Assembly: GCA_030432695.1 (NCBI GenBank)
Contig: JAUILN010000017.1
Location: 124,001-188,000, forward strand
From: a bacterium
GTDB taxonomy: Bacteria > Planctomycetota > UBA1135 > UBA2386
Length of the DNA: 64,000 nucleotides
Reading direction: 5' to 3'
Shown: in pieces, positions 1 to 8,541 of the stretch
Position numbering within the stretch: position 1 is the first letter of the stretch
Layout: every line of letters starts with the position of its first letter
The notes under the pieces: model-generated
Database searches by the model: none
Told to the model about the DNA's origin: nothing
The model's input: the letters and a program-made list of their open reading frames with translations, nothing else
Program-made: the position numbers and the translations under genes

Positions 1-4
1 CTGG

Positions 5-922
5 TCAGTCGCGTGCAGGCTGTTCCGACCCGGTGACGCCCCGCGCGGCGGAGTCGACCAGCCGACGAGCCGCGTCGCCGTCGAATCTCGGGTCGAAGGG
101 TAGGTCGCATCGCTGGAATCTGGTGTCGATCGACAGGCGGGTCCCCTTCGAGCGATTGTCGAGGGAGCCGTGCAGGAGGTCGGCGCGGAACACCACCACG
201 TCGGAGGCCTCGAAGTCGGTGGTCAACCAGCGTCCGCCGAGTTCCCGCTGGATGCCGCGCGGACTGGCGCTGAACTTCCCTTCGTCGACGAAGCGCCAAT
301 GACGGAGCCTGCGGCGTTGCAGCGCCCGGTCGCGGTCGACGTCGAGCTGCGCGTAGGTCTGGACCTGCGGTGCGAGGTGCGAGCCTTCCAACACCACCAG
401 GGGGCCCTGTTCTACGCGGACTGCGTGCAACGGGATCCAGATGGTCAGGAACTCGCGGCAACCGGCACCCATGTAGACGATGTCGGCGTGAGGTAGCGTG
501 GCATGCCCGGGCGGCACGAGCCGCAGCCAGCTGTAGTCGAAGGGGCGGGCCGGTCCGTCGAGCAGGGCCGCAAACCATGCTCGGAGCTGCGGCCAGGCCA
601 GGAGGGAGTTGATTGCCGGATGCATTCCCAGCGCCTGGACCACCCGCTTCGCCCTGCCGTCGCGCGCGACGATCGGATCATCGGAATCCGGATCGCTCGT
701 CACGAGGTCGATCGCGGAGAGAGTGCGCAGTAGTGCGCGGCGAGTTTCGATGACCCGTTCCGGCTCCAGGAATCCGCGGAGCAGGAGGAATCCGGACCGT
801 GCGAGATGTTGGCGCAGCACCGCCGGCAGGGCGTCTGCGTCGGTTGCCAGCATCTCGCCGAAGCGAGTGGGGGAGGTGTCGAGCTTCGCACCTTGCATGC
901 TGGGTGCCACGTCGAGCTTCAT
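5..922 (-). CDS. Phytanoyl-CoA dioxygenase (PhyH) family protein
   Basis: Fe(II)/2-oxoglutarate-dependent oxygenase of the PhyH type, 305 residues. The iron ligands are visible as H145-x-D147 (in HADIVYMG) and distal H251 (LLHGSLDN), and R262 is a candidate 2-oxoglutarate anchor. The start at 922 is chosen because its ATG forms an ATGA overlap with the stop of the upstream glycosyltransferase, which suggests translational coupling; an open extension to 1009 would bury the overlap. No signal peptide, so probably cytoplasmic. Family members hydroxylate lipids or small molecules, and the substrate here cannot be told. Coupling to a glycosyltransferase hints at tailoring of a glycosylated metabolite, but that is inference. 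Confidence 0.88.
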   Translation of the reverse strand: MKLDVAPSMQGAKLDTSPTRFGEMLATDADALPAVLRQHLARSGFLLLRGFLEPERVIETRRALLRTLSAIDLVTSDPDSDDPIVARDGRAKRVVQALGMHPAINSLLAWPQLRAWFAALLDGPARPFDYSWLRLVPPGHATLPHADIVYMGAGCREFLTIWIPLHAVRVEQGPLVVLEGSHLAPQVQTYAQLDVDRDRALQRRRLRHWRFVDEGKFSASPRGIQRELGGRWLTTDFEASDVVVFRADLLHGSLDNRSKGTRLSIDTRFQRCDLPFDPRFDGDAARRLVDSAARGVTGSEQPARD

Positions 923-2220
923 GTTCCGGTCTCCAGGTCGCGTCCCGGCGTGGGGTCGCTCTCGTGGAAGCGTGCAACTCGGGACGTCCCGCGGTGGTGA
1001 CAGCGGCACCGCAGCAACACGTCGAGCATCTCGTCAGCGACGACGTCCCAGGTGCGCCGCCGCGCGTGGGCGATCAATGTTGCCGGCTGGCGCGGCCGTG
1101 CCAGCAGGCGCGCGATGCCCGCGGCGATCGTCGGCGGTTCGCGGTCTGCCAGCAGCTCGCCGAACTCCGGCCCGCGGATCGCCTCGGGGATCCCGAAGAC
1201 CGCCGAAGCGGCCACCGGGATGCCGCAGGCCCAGGCTTCGTAGAGCACAGTCGGCCAGCCTTCACGAGCCGAAGGCAGGACCAGCGCGTCGGCGGCAGCC
1301 ATCCACCGAGCGACATCGTCCTGCGGCACGGAGCCGAGGATGCGCAACCGGTCGTGCACTTCGAGTCGGCGGGCACGATCCTCGATGGCCCGGCGTCGCG
1401 GCCCCTCGCCGACCAGCACCAGCTCCGCTGGCACGCCCATTCCTCGGAGCAGCGGCATCGCTCGGACCAGGCGTTCGAAGCCCTTGTTCCGGTCGAGGGT
1501 GCCGACGCCGAGCAGTACCGGCCGATCCCGTGGTAGGTCCAGGGCGTCGCGCAGAGCGGCCCTGTGGGCGGGGCGAAATCGCCGGGTATCGACTCCATTG
1601 GGGATGACCGAGGTCCGGTCGGGTCGCGCGCCGAGCCCTACCGCAAGGTCGACCAGCGCCTGGCTGACTCCGACGACATGGTCGGCGCCGCGTAGAGTGA
1701 TCTCGATCTGTCGCCGGATGCGTGGGTAGTCCGGAAGCAGGGTGAGGTCCGAGCCGTGCGCGGTCACGCAGACCGGGATCCCCAACCGTTGCCCCACGTG
1801 CACCGCGGCGTATCCATCGGGCCAGAGGAAGTGCGCATCGATGACGTCGAACGGTGTCTCGCGGTGCAGCGGGGTGAGCTCTCGGCGCAGGACCTCGCAG
1901 TAGATCTGCGCATTGAGGCCACCTCGCCACTTGGGGACGACGAGACGGCGGGGGTGACGGATCTCGAGCAGGGCCCCCGCCATCGGTCGGCGTGCCGGCA
2001 CGCCGGCGAAACGTCGCCAACGCTCGGGCAGTGGCAGGGCGAGTCCCGGACACCACGCGACGGGAGCGATGACTTCGACGTCGGCGGTGCGCGACAGAGC
2101 GCGGACCCGGTCCTCCGCGAAGGTGCCGAGCACGGGCTGCACCGGATTGGGGAAGACCGACGTGACGAACGCCACGCGCATCGCCGGTGCCAGGCCGCGT
2201 GGTCCGGCGACCGTCTCCAT
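919..2220 (-). CDS. Glycosyltransferase family 4 (GT-B fold)
   Basis: Transfers a sugar from a nucleotide-sugar donor, with unknown acceptor. The N-terminal half begins MRVAFVTSVFPNPVQPVLGT and contains a DVIDAHFLWPDGYAA stretch typical of GT4 acceptor domains. The C-terminal half carries the nucleotide-binding E-x7-E signature (EGWPTVLYE) followed by ACGIPVAAS. The frame is open to 2400, but residues before about 2220 look non-coding. The start is 2220 or, equally possible, 2181 (MRVAFV). The gene overlaps the downstream dioxygenase by 4 bp (ATGA). It is divergent from the 2445 gene, with little space for two promoters. Confidence 0.88.
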   Translation of the reverse strand: METVAGPRGLAPAMRVAFVTSVFPNPVQPVLGTFAEDRVRALSRTADVEVIAPVAWCPGLALPLPERWRRFAGVPARRPMAGALLEIRHPRRLVVPKWRGGLNAQIYCEVLRRELTPLHRETPFDVIDAHFLWPDGYAAVHVGQRLGIPVCVTAHGSDLTLLPDYPRIRRQIEITLRGADHVVGVSQALVDLAVGLGARPDRTSVIPNGVDTRRFRPAHRAALRDALDLPRDRPVLLGVGTLDRNKGFERLVRAMPLLRGMGVPAELVLVGEGPRRRAIEDRARRLEVHDRLRILGSVPQDDVARWMAAADALVLPSAREGWPTVLYEAWACGIPVAASAVFGIPEAIRGPEFGELLADREPPTIAAGIARLLARPRQPATLIAHARRRTWDVVADEMLDVLLRCRCHHRGTSRVARFHESDPTPGRDLETGT

Positions 2221-2444
2221 ACGTCTCTGTTCCAAGCGAGTCGGCCTTCCCGGTGGATCGGAGACCCACGCGGTCATGGTAGCGACTCCAGTGACGGGCG
2301 CCCATGCCGGCCTTGCGGTCGATGCTCGAGGAACCCCCGACGACTCGTGCCCCGAAGGATTGGCGGGCGCCTCGCGCGATCCATAGGATCGGGTGACCAC
2401 GCCCCCGAGGAGTCGCGCTGCTGCGGCTTGGTCGTGGCCTCGCC

Positions 2445-4934
2445 ATGCATTTCAGACTCCTCCCAGCGCTCGTGCTCGCGTCTGTCGCGAGCCTTCCCGC
2501 CCAGCGCATTCATCCCGAGCGTGTCTACCCCGTGTTCGGGATCGGACCGACGGGGATCCACGCGACCATCGAGAAGGGGCGGGTCGTCACCGTGGCGTCG
2601 GTCGACGCGGGCTCTCCCGCGGAGACGGCCGGGATTCGCGCCGCCGACGTCCTGCGCACGGTGCGCGGTATGGACCTGTCGGTCTCCGATCCGCGCGTCC
2701 CGCTCGGTCTCGCGGTCGGCGATGCCGAAGCCGACGGCGGCCGCTACGGACTTGAGGTCGAGCGGGCCGGGCGGCGGCGACGGTTCCTGCTCGAGCTGCC
2801 AGCGCTCGGTGCCTATACGGAGACCTGGCCGCTCGGCTGCGAGAAGTCACAGCGCATCGTGGCGGCGACCGTGGACTTCCTGGTCGCGGCGCAGGGCGAG
2901 GACGGGTCGTACACGATCGGGGCCACGCGGCCGTTCCGCGACGAACTCCAGGGCTGTCTTGCGACCCTGTTTCTGCTCTCGACCGGGCGCGACGACCTGC
3001 TCGACGCGGTTCGTCGCCACGTGCTGCCGTTGGCAAGACGCGCCGAATCGCGACGCAACGCCGGCGGGCACGTCAACTGGCAGCTCGGCTACCAGGGGAT
3101 CCTGCTTGGCGAGTACCACCTGCGCACCGGCGACGAGCGGGTGCTGAGCGGTCTCGAGGAACTCTGCGCCTGGGCCGCGGAGAACCAGGCGGCCGGCGGG
3201 TGGGGGCACGGCGCGAACGTCGGTCCGGGCTACACGCAGAGCGGGCTGATGAACCATGCCGGCCTGCCGATCCTGGTCGCGATGACGCTGGCGCGCGAGT
3301 GCGGCGTGGACATCGACGAGGCCGAATACCTGCGCGGCATCCGCCTGGTGCAACGGATGCCCGGTCACGGCTGCATCCCCTACGGCGATCACCGGAGCGA
3401 GCTCGGCTGGTCGAACACCAATGGCCGCAACTCGATGGTGGCCTGCTGCTTCGCGCTCCTCGACGACGAGCCGGTCTATCGGCGCGCGGCGCAACACCTC
3501 GGCCTGCTGGTTGCCGACTCGTATCACCAGCCGGAGTTCGGCCACACCGGCGGCGGCTTCAACGTGATGTGGCGCGGGCTCGGCTCGGTGCATGCGCCCG
3601 AGTCGAACGCGGCGAACTATCGCCGGCAGATGGACGAGCTGCGCTGGTACTTCGACCTCTGCCGCCAGCACGGCGGCGGCTTCTCGATGCCGGCCACTCC
3701 GCCCGACAACGCGCGCTATACGGGCCTGGCCTGGGGCACCGGAGCGGTTGCGCTGAACTACACCGCGCCGCTGCGGACGCTGCGGATGACCGGTGCGCCG
3801 CGGACTCGGCACAGCCATGAGACCGCCGCACCCGACTTCGCCTGGGGCAACGCGGCCGACCTCGCCTTCTTCGGCACTGACCACGCCGTGGGCTTCGGCA
3901 CGGCGGAGGATCCACCGCACGTCGTCTACGACCGCTTCCTCGGCGATCGCCGCGACGAGGCCGACGTCGCTTATGCCGCGCGCCACCTGCGGCACTACAG
4001 CCCGATGGTCCGCACCTGGGCGACCCGTCGACTCGCGACACTCGGCGGTGACGAGGCGGTGGCTGCCCTGGCTGAGGCGGCCAGCGACGACGATCCGCGG
4101 GTGCGGCGCGCGGCCTTCGACGGGGTGTCGGGCTACGACAACTGGGGGCGGCCCCTGAAGACCCGCTTCCCGCCCGAGGTCGTCTCGAAGCGCTTCCTGC
4201 CGGCGATCCGGAAGACCCTGGAAGGCCCCGAGTCCGCGTGGTGGGAGGTCGACGGCGCGCTGTTCGCGCTCGGTGCGACGCGACCGGAGGACGTCCGCGC
4301 CGCCTATCCGCTGATCCATCGCTACGACGAGCACGACGACTGGTACCTGCGCGAGGCCGCGTTCTGGGCAGCCCTTGGCGTGCGCGCGACCATCACCGAG
4401 GAGGAGTTCGGGGCACTCGCGGAGCGCTATTCCCGCTCGTGGCACGTCTTCGAGCGCGCCTCCTACGACGGCGGCTTCCGGCGCATCCTCCGCGACGACA
4501 AGGTCGCCACCGAACGTTTCGAACTGAGCTTCGCGGTGCGGACGCTAGGTGCCACGCTGCACGAGCCGCACGTGATGCTCGGCTACGGCAAGGGCGGCAT
4601 CCACGAGGCCGCGCACCGTACGATGATGGTGCTGAAGCACTTCGACCCGCAGGCGTTCCGCTTCATGGTCGACGACTTCGTGACCTACCTCGGGATCTGG
4701 GAGCCCTACTACCAGCACAGCGTGTGGCTGATCACCGGCAGCAAATGGCAGCCGGGGATCCTCGCGGTCTTGAAGGGACTCGGCGAGGACGGTCGGCCGA
4801 TCGTGACGGCGCTGCGCGGAGTCCTGGCCCGCTACGACACCTTCGACGCGAAGCGGGCCGGCAGGAACGCGGCCGGTCTCGAAGTGGCCATCCGCGCGGC
4901 GGTGGACGGCTTCGAGGCCGAGTACGGCCGCTGA
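2445..4934 (+). CDS. DUF6288-type exported protein with PDZ-like and HEAT-like segments
   Basis: 829 residues. A signal peptide occupies about 1-19 (MHFRLLPALVLASVASLPAQ). A PDZ-like segment follows at about 40-100 (VVTVASVDAGSPAETAGIRAAD). The central part (about 130-470) is an alpha/alpha-toroid-like region rich in GGWGHG, GHTGGG and NTNGRNS motifs. A HEAT-like stretch lies near 510-640 (GDEAVAALAEAASDDDPRVRRAA). This arrangement matches the DUF6288 family seen in Planctomycetota. Enzymatic activity is unknown; toroid folds of this type often bind polymers or prenyl substrates. Its stop lies 21 bp before the helicase start, but functional linkage is not obvious. Confidence 0.8.
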   Translation: MHFRLLPALVLASVASLPAQRIHPERVYPVFGIGPTGIHATIEKGRVVTVASVDAGSPAETAGIRAADVLRTVRGMDLSVSDPRVPLGLAVGDAEADGGRYGLEVERAGRRRRFLLELPALGAYTETWPLGCEKSQRIVAATVDFLVAAQGEDGSYTIGATRPFRDELQGCLATLFLLSTGRDDLLDAVRRHVLPLARRAESRRNAGGHVNWQLGYQGILLGEYHLRTGDERVLSGLEELCAWAAENQAAGGWGHGANVGPGYTQSGLMNHAGLPILVAMTLARECGVDIDEAEYLRGIRLVQRMPGHGCIPYGDHRSELGWSNTNGRNSMVACCFALLDDEPVYRRAAQHLGLLVADSYHQPEFGHTGGGFNVMWRGLGSVHAPESNAANYRRQMDELRWYFDLCRQHGGGFSMPATPPDNARYTGLAWGTGAVALNYTAPLRTLRMTGAPRTRHSHETAAPDFAWGNAADLAFFGTDHAVGFGTAEDPPHVVYDRFLGDRRDEADVAYAARHLRHYSPMVRTWATRRLATLGGDEAVAALAEAASDDDPRVRRAAFDGVSGYDNWGRPLKTRFPPEVVSKRFLPAIRKTLEGPESAWWEVDGALFALGATRPEDVRAAYPLIHRYDEHDDWYLREAAFWAALGVRATITEEEFGALAERYSRSWHVFERASYDGGFRRILRDDKVATERFELSFAVRTLGATLHEPHVMLGYGKGGIHEAAHRTMMVLKHFDPQAFRFMVDDFVTYLGIWEPYYQHSVWLITGSKWQPGILAVLKGLGEDGRPIVTALRGVLARYDTFDAKRAGRNAAGLEVAIRAAVDGFEAEYGR

Positions 4935-4955
4935 CCAGGACTCCCGACCTAGAGC

Positions 4956-6491
4956 ATGCAACTGCGACCCTACCAGGCCGCCGCGCTCGAAGCGGTGCGG
5001 GATGCCTACCGACGCAAGCACCGCGCAGTGCTGGTGGTCATGCCCACCGGCACCGGCAAGACGGTGCTGTTCGCCGAGATCGCGCGGCTCGCCAAGGGGC
5101 CGGTGCTGGTGCTCGCGCACCGGCAGGAGCTGGTCGAGCAGGCCCGGCAGAAGATCGCGGCGTGGTGCGACGACGTGGTGGCGGTCGAGATGGCGGGGCG
5201 CCGGGAGTTCACGCGGCCCGACGGCACCCGGCCGCGGATCACCGTGGCCAGCATCCAGACCCTGCGGCAGCGCCTCGCCTCGGTGCCGCGCGATGCGTTC
5301 CGGATCGTGGTCGTCGACGAGGCGCACCACGCGACGGCCGATTCCTACCGTGCGGTGCTGGACCACTTCGACGCGCACCTGCTGGGCGTCACCGCCACGC
5401 CGGACCGCAGCGACCGCGTGCCGCTCGGCGAGGTCTTCTCCGAGGTCGCCTTCGAATACGACATGCGGACGGCGATCCAGGACGGCTGGCTGTGTCCGAT
5501 CCGCTCGTTCCTGGTCCAGACCCAGGCCGACTTCTCGCGGGTCCGCAAGATCGCGGGCGAGCTGGCGACGCGCGACGTAGAGGACATCCTCAACCAGGAG
5601 CTGCACCTCGTGGAGGTCGCGGCCCCGATCCTCGGCGAGCGGGGCGAGCGGCCGGCGATCGTCTTCGCCGCGTCGGTGGCACACGCGCACGCGTTGACCC
5701 GGGTGCTGAACGAGCTGGCCGGCGATCCGGGGTTCGCGGTCGCGCTCGACGGCACGTCTTCGTTGGAGGAGCGCGCGCCGGTGTTGGAGCGGTTCCGCAG
5801 CGGTCGGGTGAAGGTGCTGGTGAACTGCGCGCTGTTCACCGAGGGCTTCGACGTGCCCGACATCGCGCTGGTCGCGATCGCCCGGCCGGTGCTGTCGCGG
5901 GCGTTCTACGCGCAGATGGTCGGCCGCGGCACGCGGATCGCGCCGGGCAAGCAGGACGTGCTGGTGCTCGACTTCGTGCCGACCAACTGCCGGCATTCGC
6001 TGGCGCAGGCAGTCGACATCTTCGCGTCGTCCAGCGAGGAGGTGCAGGCGCGGGCGCGGCGGATCGCGGCCGAGCGCAGCGCCGAGGGCGAGGCGATCGC
6101 GGTCGAATTGGCCCTCGAGCTGGCGCAGCAGGAGCAGGAGGCCCAGGAGGCCGACGTGTCCTACCAGCTCCGCAAGCGCGATCCGTTCGCGGCGGTCGGC
6201 ATCGATCTGGAGGAGCATCGCCGCAAGCACCGCGGCGGTCCGCGGGCGACGGCGACGCAGCTGGAGTACTTCCGGCGCGCCGGCCTGCCGCTGGAGCTGG
6301 TCGAGGACCTGTCGAGCCGTCAAGCCGACAACCTGCGTGAGGAGCTGCTCGATCGCAAGGCGGTGGGGCTGTGCACGCCCAAGCAGGCGCGCAAGCTGGT
6401 GGAGCACGGCATCGACCCGCGCAACCTCTACTTCGACGAGGCGCAGGAGCTGCTGCGGGAGATCAAGGCTGCGCGGCGGGCTGGGGGGTGA
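4956..6491 (+). CDS. DEAD/DEAH-box superfamily II helicase (SSL2-like)
   Basis: 511 residues. Two RecA-like domains are evident: Q-motif region LRPYQAAAL, Walker A PTGTGKT (30-36), DEAHH box (121-125), GVTATP motif, and in the second half EGFDVPD and the motif VI QMVGRGTR. The C-terminal ~150 residues are Arg/Glu-rich with no recognised domain and may bind nucleic acid. Such stand-alone helicases resemble the XPB/UvrB-type 'DEAD/DEAH box helicase' group. The substrate (DNA or RNA) is unknown. It lies 21 bp after the DUF6288-type gene. Confidence 0.9.
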   Translation: MQLRPYQAAALEAVRDAYRRKHRAVLVVMPTGTGKTVLFAEIARLAKGPVLVLAHRQELVEQARQKIAAWCDDVVAVEMAGRREFTRPDGTRPRITVASIQTLRQRLASVPRDAFRIVVVDEAHHATADSYRAVLDHFDAHLLGVTATPDRSDRVPLGEVFSEVAFEYDMRTAIQDGWLCPIRSFLVQTQADFSRVRKIAGELATRDVEDILNQELHLVEVAAPILGERGERPAIVFAASVAHAHALTRVLNELAGDPGFAVALDGTSSLEERAPVLERFRSGRVKVLVNCALFTEGFDVPDIALVAIARPVLSRAFYAQMVGRGTRIAPGKQDVLVLDFVPTNCRHSLAQAVDIFASSSEEVQARARRIAAERSAEGEAIAVELALELAQQEQEAQEADVSYQLRKRDPFAAVGIDLEEHRRKHRGGPRATATQLEYFRRAGLPLELVEDLSSRQADNLREELLDRKAVGLCTPKQARKLVEHGIDPRNLYFDEAQELLREIKAARRAGG

Positions 6492-6512
6492 GTCCCGTGC
6501 GCCGAGCCTGTC

Positions 6513-8486
6513 TCACAGCTCCTTGATCCGGACGTTGCGATACCAGATCCGCTTCGCCTCGTCCTGGAAGCCGATCCAGCCGGCTGCGGGGCGGTCCTTC
6601 ATCGGACCGTCGCTGAGATCGATGTCCACGATCTGCTCGCCGTTGAGGACCACCGTGAGCTGGCTGCCGCGCATGGTGATCGTGTAGCGGTTCCACTCGC
6701 CCGCCGGCTTGACCATGTTCTTGGTCGGCCCGACGGTGCGGATCACCCCGCCGCAGTCGTGGTGGCCGACGTCCTCTTTGCCGTAGGTGTCGAGGATCTG
6801 CACCTCGAGACCGCTGTCCACGTGGTTGCTTCGGTCGCCGACCCTCAGGAAGACGCCGGAGTTGCCCTTCGGCTCGAACTTGAACTCCAGGTCGAGCACG
6901 AAGTCGGAGTAGGTCCGCTCGCTGGTCAGGTAGGCGTCGTAGCGCTGCCAGCCCGACTCGCCGGGCCGTGGTTCGAGGGTCACCACGCCGTCGTCCTGCA
7001 CGATCCAGTTGCCGGTGGTGCGCCAGCCGCTCAGGTCGGTGCCGTTGAAGAGCGGCTGCCACTCAGCCGTCTCGCCGCGTCCCGGTTCGCTGTCGTCGCT
7101 CGGCTCGAACGGCACCCGGCAGATCACCGTGTCGCCGCGCCCGTCGGCGCCGGCGATGCTCTGGATGGTCCAGAGGTCGAGCAGGTTGTCGCCGTCGACC
7201 ACGCTGCCGCTGTAGTCGCCCCAGGCCACGCCGTCGGTGGCCGCCTGCCCTTCGCCGAGGCGCACGATCTCGCGCAAGGTGCCCGGCGTGTCGCTGGCGC
7301 GTCGGAACGCCAGCCGCGGGCTGATGAACATCTCCCCGTTGGTCTCCTGGAAGCCGACCAGCACGTCGAGGTTGCGGTTCACAGCCAGGGTCGTCTGGAT
7401 GTAGTTGGTGGCCGGGTCGTGGATCAGCCCGCTCTGCACTACCGTGCCGTCGAGTTCGAGCTGGTGCCATTGCACCGCCGCGCGGCCCTTGCAGTGCACC
7501 GCGTGCGAGAACCACAGGAAGCCGCCCTGCAGGACGAGGTTCTTGGGGTTGCGGTCGCCCGAGGCGGTCTTCTGGTCGGTGCCCTTCTGCGGGGACTGTG
7601 GTGGATAGCCGTTGAACTCGAAGCCGTGTCGCCGCGAGCCGACCTCGACCGCGCGCGGCGTGCCGTCTTCGCCCTCCGTGACCTTCACCACCCGGATGTC
7701 GCGGCGGCCGACGTCGACGAAGTACAGGTCGTCGACCGGGTCCTGGGTCTGCACCGGATGACCGAGGCTACCGGCGAAGTGGAACACCTCGGCCGGCTCC
7801 CCGGCCTTCGCCTGGGCGGTGCGCAGCACGAAGGTCCGGTCGTCGCCACCGGGGAACGAGTAGCCGATCCACTTGCGGCTGTAGCCGATGCCGCCGCCGT
7901 CGACGCCGCCCGGTGCCGGCACCGGATAGGTGTTCCAGGCCTTGGTGGGATCGTCGCCCGCCGACACCGAGACGTTCACCGGCTTGAGCTTGGCGTCGTC
8001 CCAGGGGTTCCACAGGTCGAAGCCGAACACCCGGTTGTGCGGGTCGAAGAACAGCTTCGGATCGATGCCGCCGTTGAAGGCCGACTGGCTTACGCCGTCG
8101 ACGAAGTTGCCCGCCTTGTCGTAGATCACCAGCCCGCTGTTGGTGCCGTGGAACACGTAGCCGCCGCCGACCGCGATCTGCGGATCGACCTGGCGGTTGC
8201 CGTCGGTCGAGCCGTCGAAGACCAGATAGCCGGCGACCTGGCGCGGATTGCCGCCCTGGCGGCGTTCGCGGGCCTTGCCGCCATGGTCGAAACTCTCGCT
8301 GCGGATCGGCTGGATGGTCTCGCTGCGGCTCGGGGCCCGGCCTTCGGTGGGGGGCGGGCTCTCGGTGGGAGTCTGGGCGAGCAGGAGGCCTGGGAGTAGG
8401 AGGCCGTGGAGCAGTAGACCGGAGGAGACGCTGATCAGGTGGCGGATCACGGCGTGGGTCCTAACCGATCGGCGGCGGCGCGTCAT
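6513..8486 (-). CDS. Exported beta-propeller-like protein with C-terminal DUF1080 domain
   Basis: 657 residues from an ATG at 8486; a GTG at 8450 is an alternative. A hydrophobic signal segment (HLISVSSGLLLHGLLLPG) ends at LLLAQ. Residues about 60-440 have repeated Gly/Asp-rich strands like a beta-propeller. The last ~190 residues form a DUF1080 (3-keto-disaccharide hydrolase, LamG-like) domain: LFNGTDLSGWRTTGNW, the GNSGVFLR motif, VQILDTYG, and the closing IWYRNVRIKEL. DUF1080 proteins in Planctomycetota are linked to carbohydrate turnover outside the cytoplasm. It is divergent from another DUF1080 gene at 8542, with 55 bp between them that must hold both promoters. Confidence 0.85.
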   Translation of the reverse strand: MTRRRRSVRTHAVIRHLISVSSGLLLHGLLLPGLLLAQTPTESPPPTEGRAPSRSETIQPIRSESFDHGGKARERRQGGNPRQVAGYLVFDGSTDGNRQVDPQIAVGGGYVFHGTNSGLVIYDKAGNFVDGVSQSAFNGGIDPKLFFDPHNRVFGFDLWNPWDDAKLKPVNVSVSAGDDPTKAWNTYPVPAPGGVDGGGIGYSRKWIGYSFPGGDDRTFVLRTAQAKAGEPAEVFHFAGSLGHPVQTQDPVDDLYFVDVGRRDIRVVKVTEGEDGTPRAVEVGSRRHGFEFNGYPPQSPQKGTDQKTASGDRNPKNLVLQGGFLWFSHAVHCKGRAAVQWHQLELDGTVVQSGLIHDPATNYIQTTLAVNRNLDVLVGFQETNGEMFISPRLAFRRASDTPGTLREIVRLGEGQAATDGVAWGDYSGSVVDGDNLLDLWTIQSIAGADGRGDTVICRVPFEPSDDSEPGRGETAEWQPLFNGTDLSGWRTTGNWIVQDDGVVTLEPRPGESGWQRYDAYLTSERTYSDFVLDLEFKFEPKGNSGVFLRVGDRSNHVDSGLEVQILDTYGKEDVGHHDCGGVIRTVGPTKNMVKPAGEWNRYTITMRGSQLTVVLNGEQIVDIDLSDGPMKDRPAAGWIGFQDEAKRIWYRNVRIKEL

Positions 8487-8541
8487 CGTTCGGACCGAGG
8501 GGAACCGAGACCCGGCGGCGTGCGGCGGTTCTAATCGGCGC

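Noticed and set aside
8248..8541. N-terminal extension of the DUF1080/ThuA protein to 8248
   Set aside because: The stretch is antisense to the signal region of the divergent gene, and the signal peptide begins at ATG 8542.
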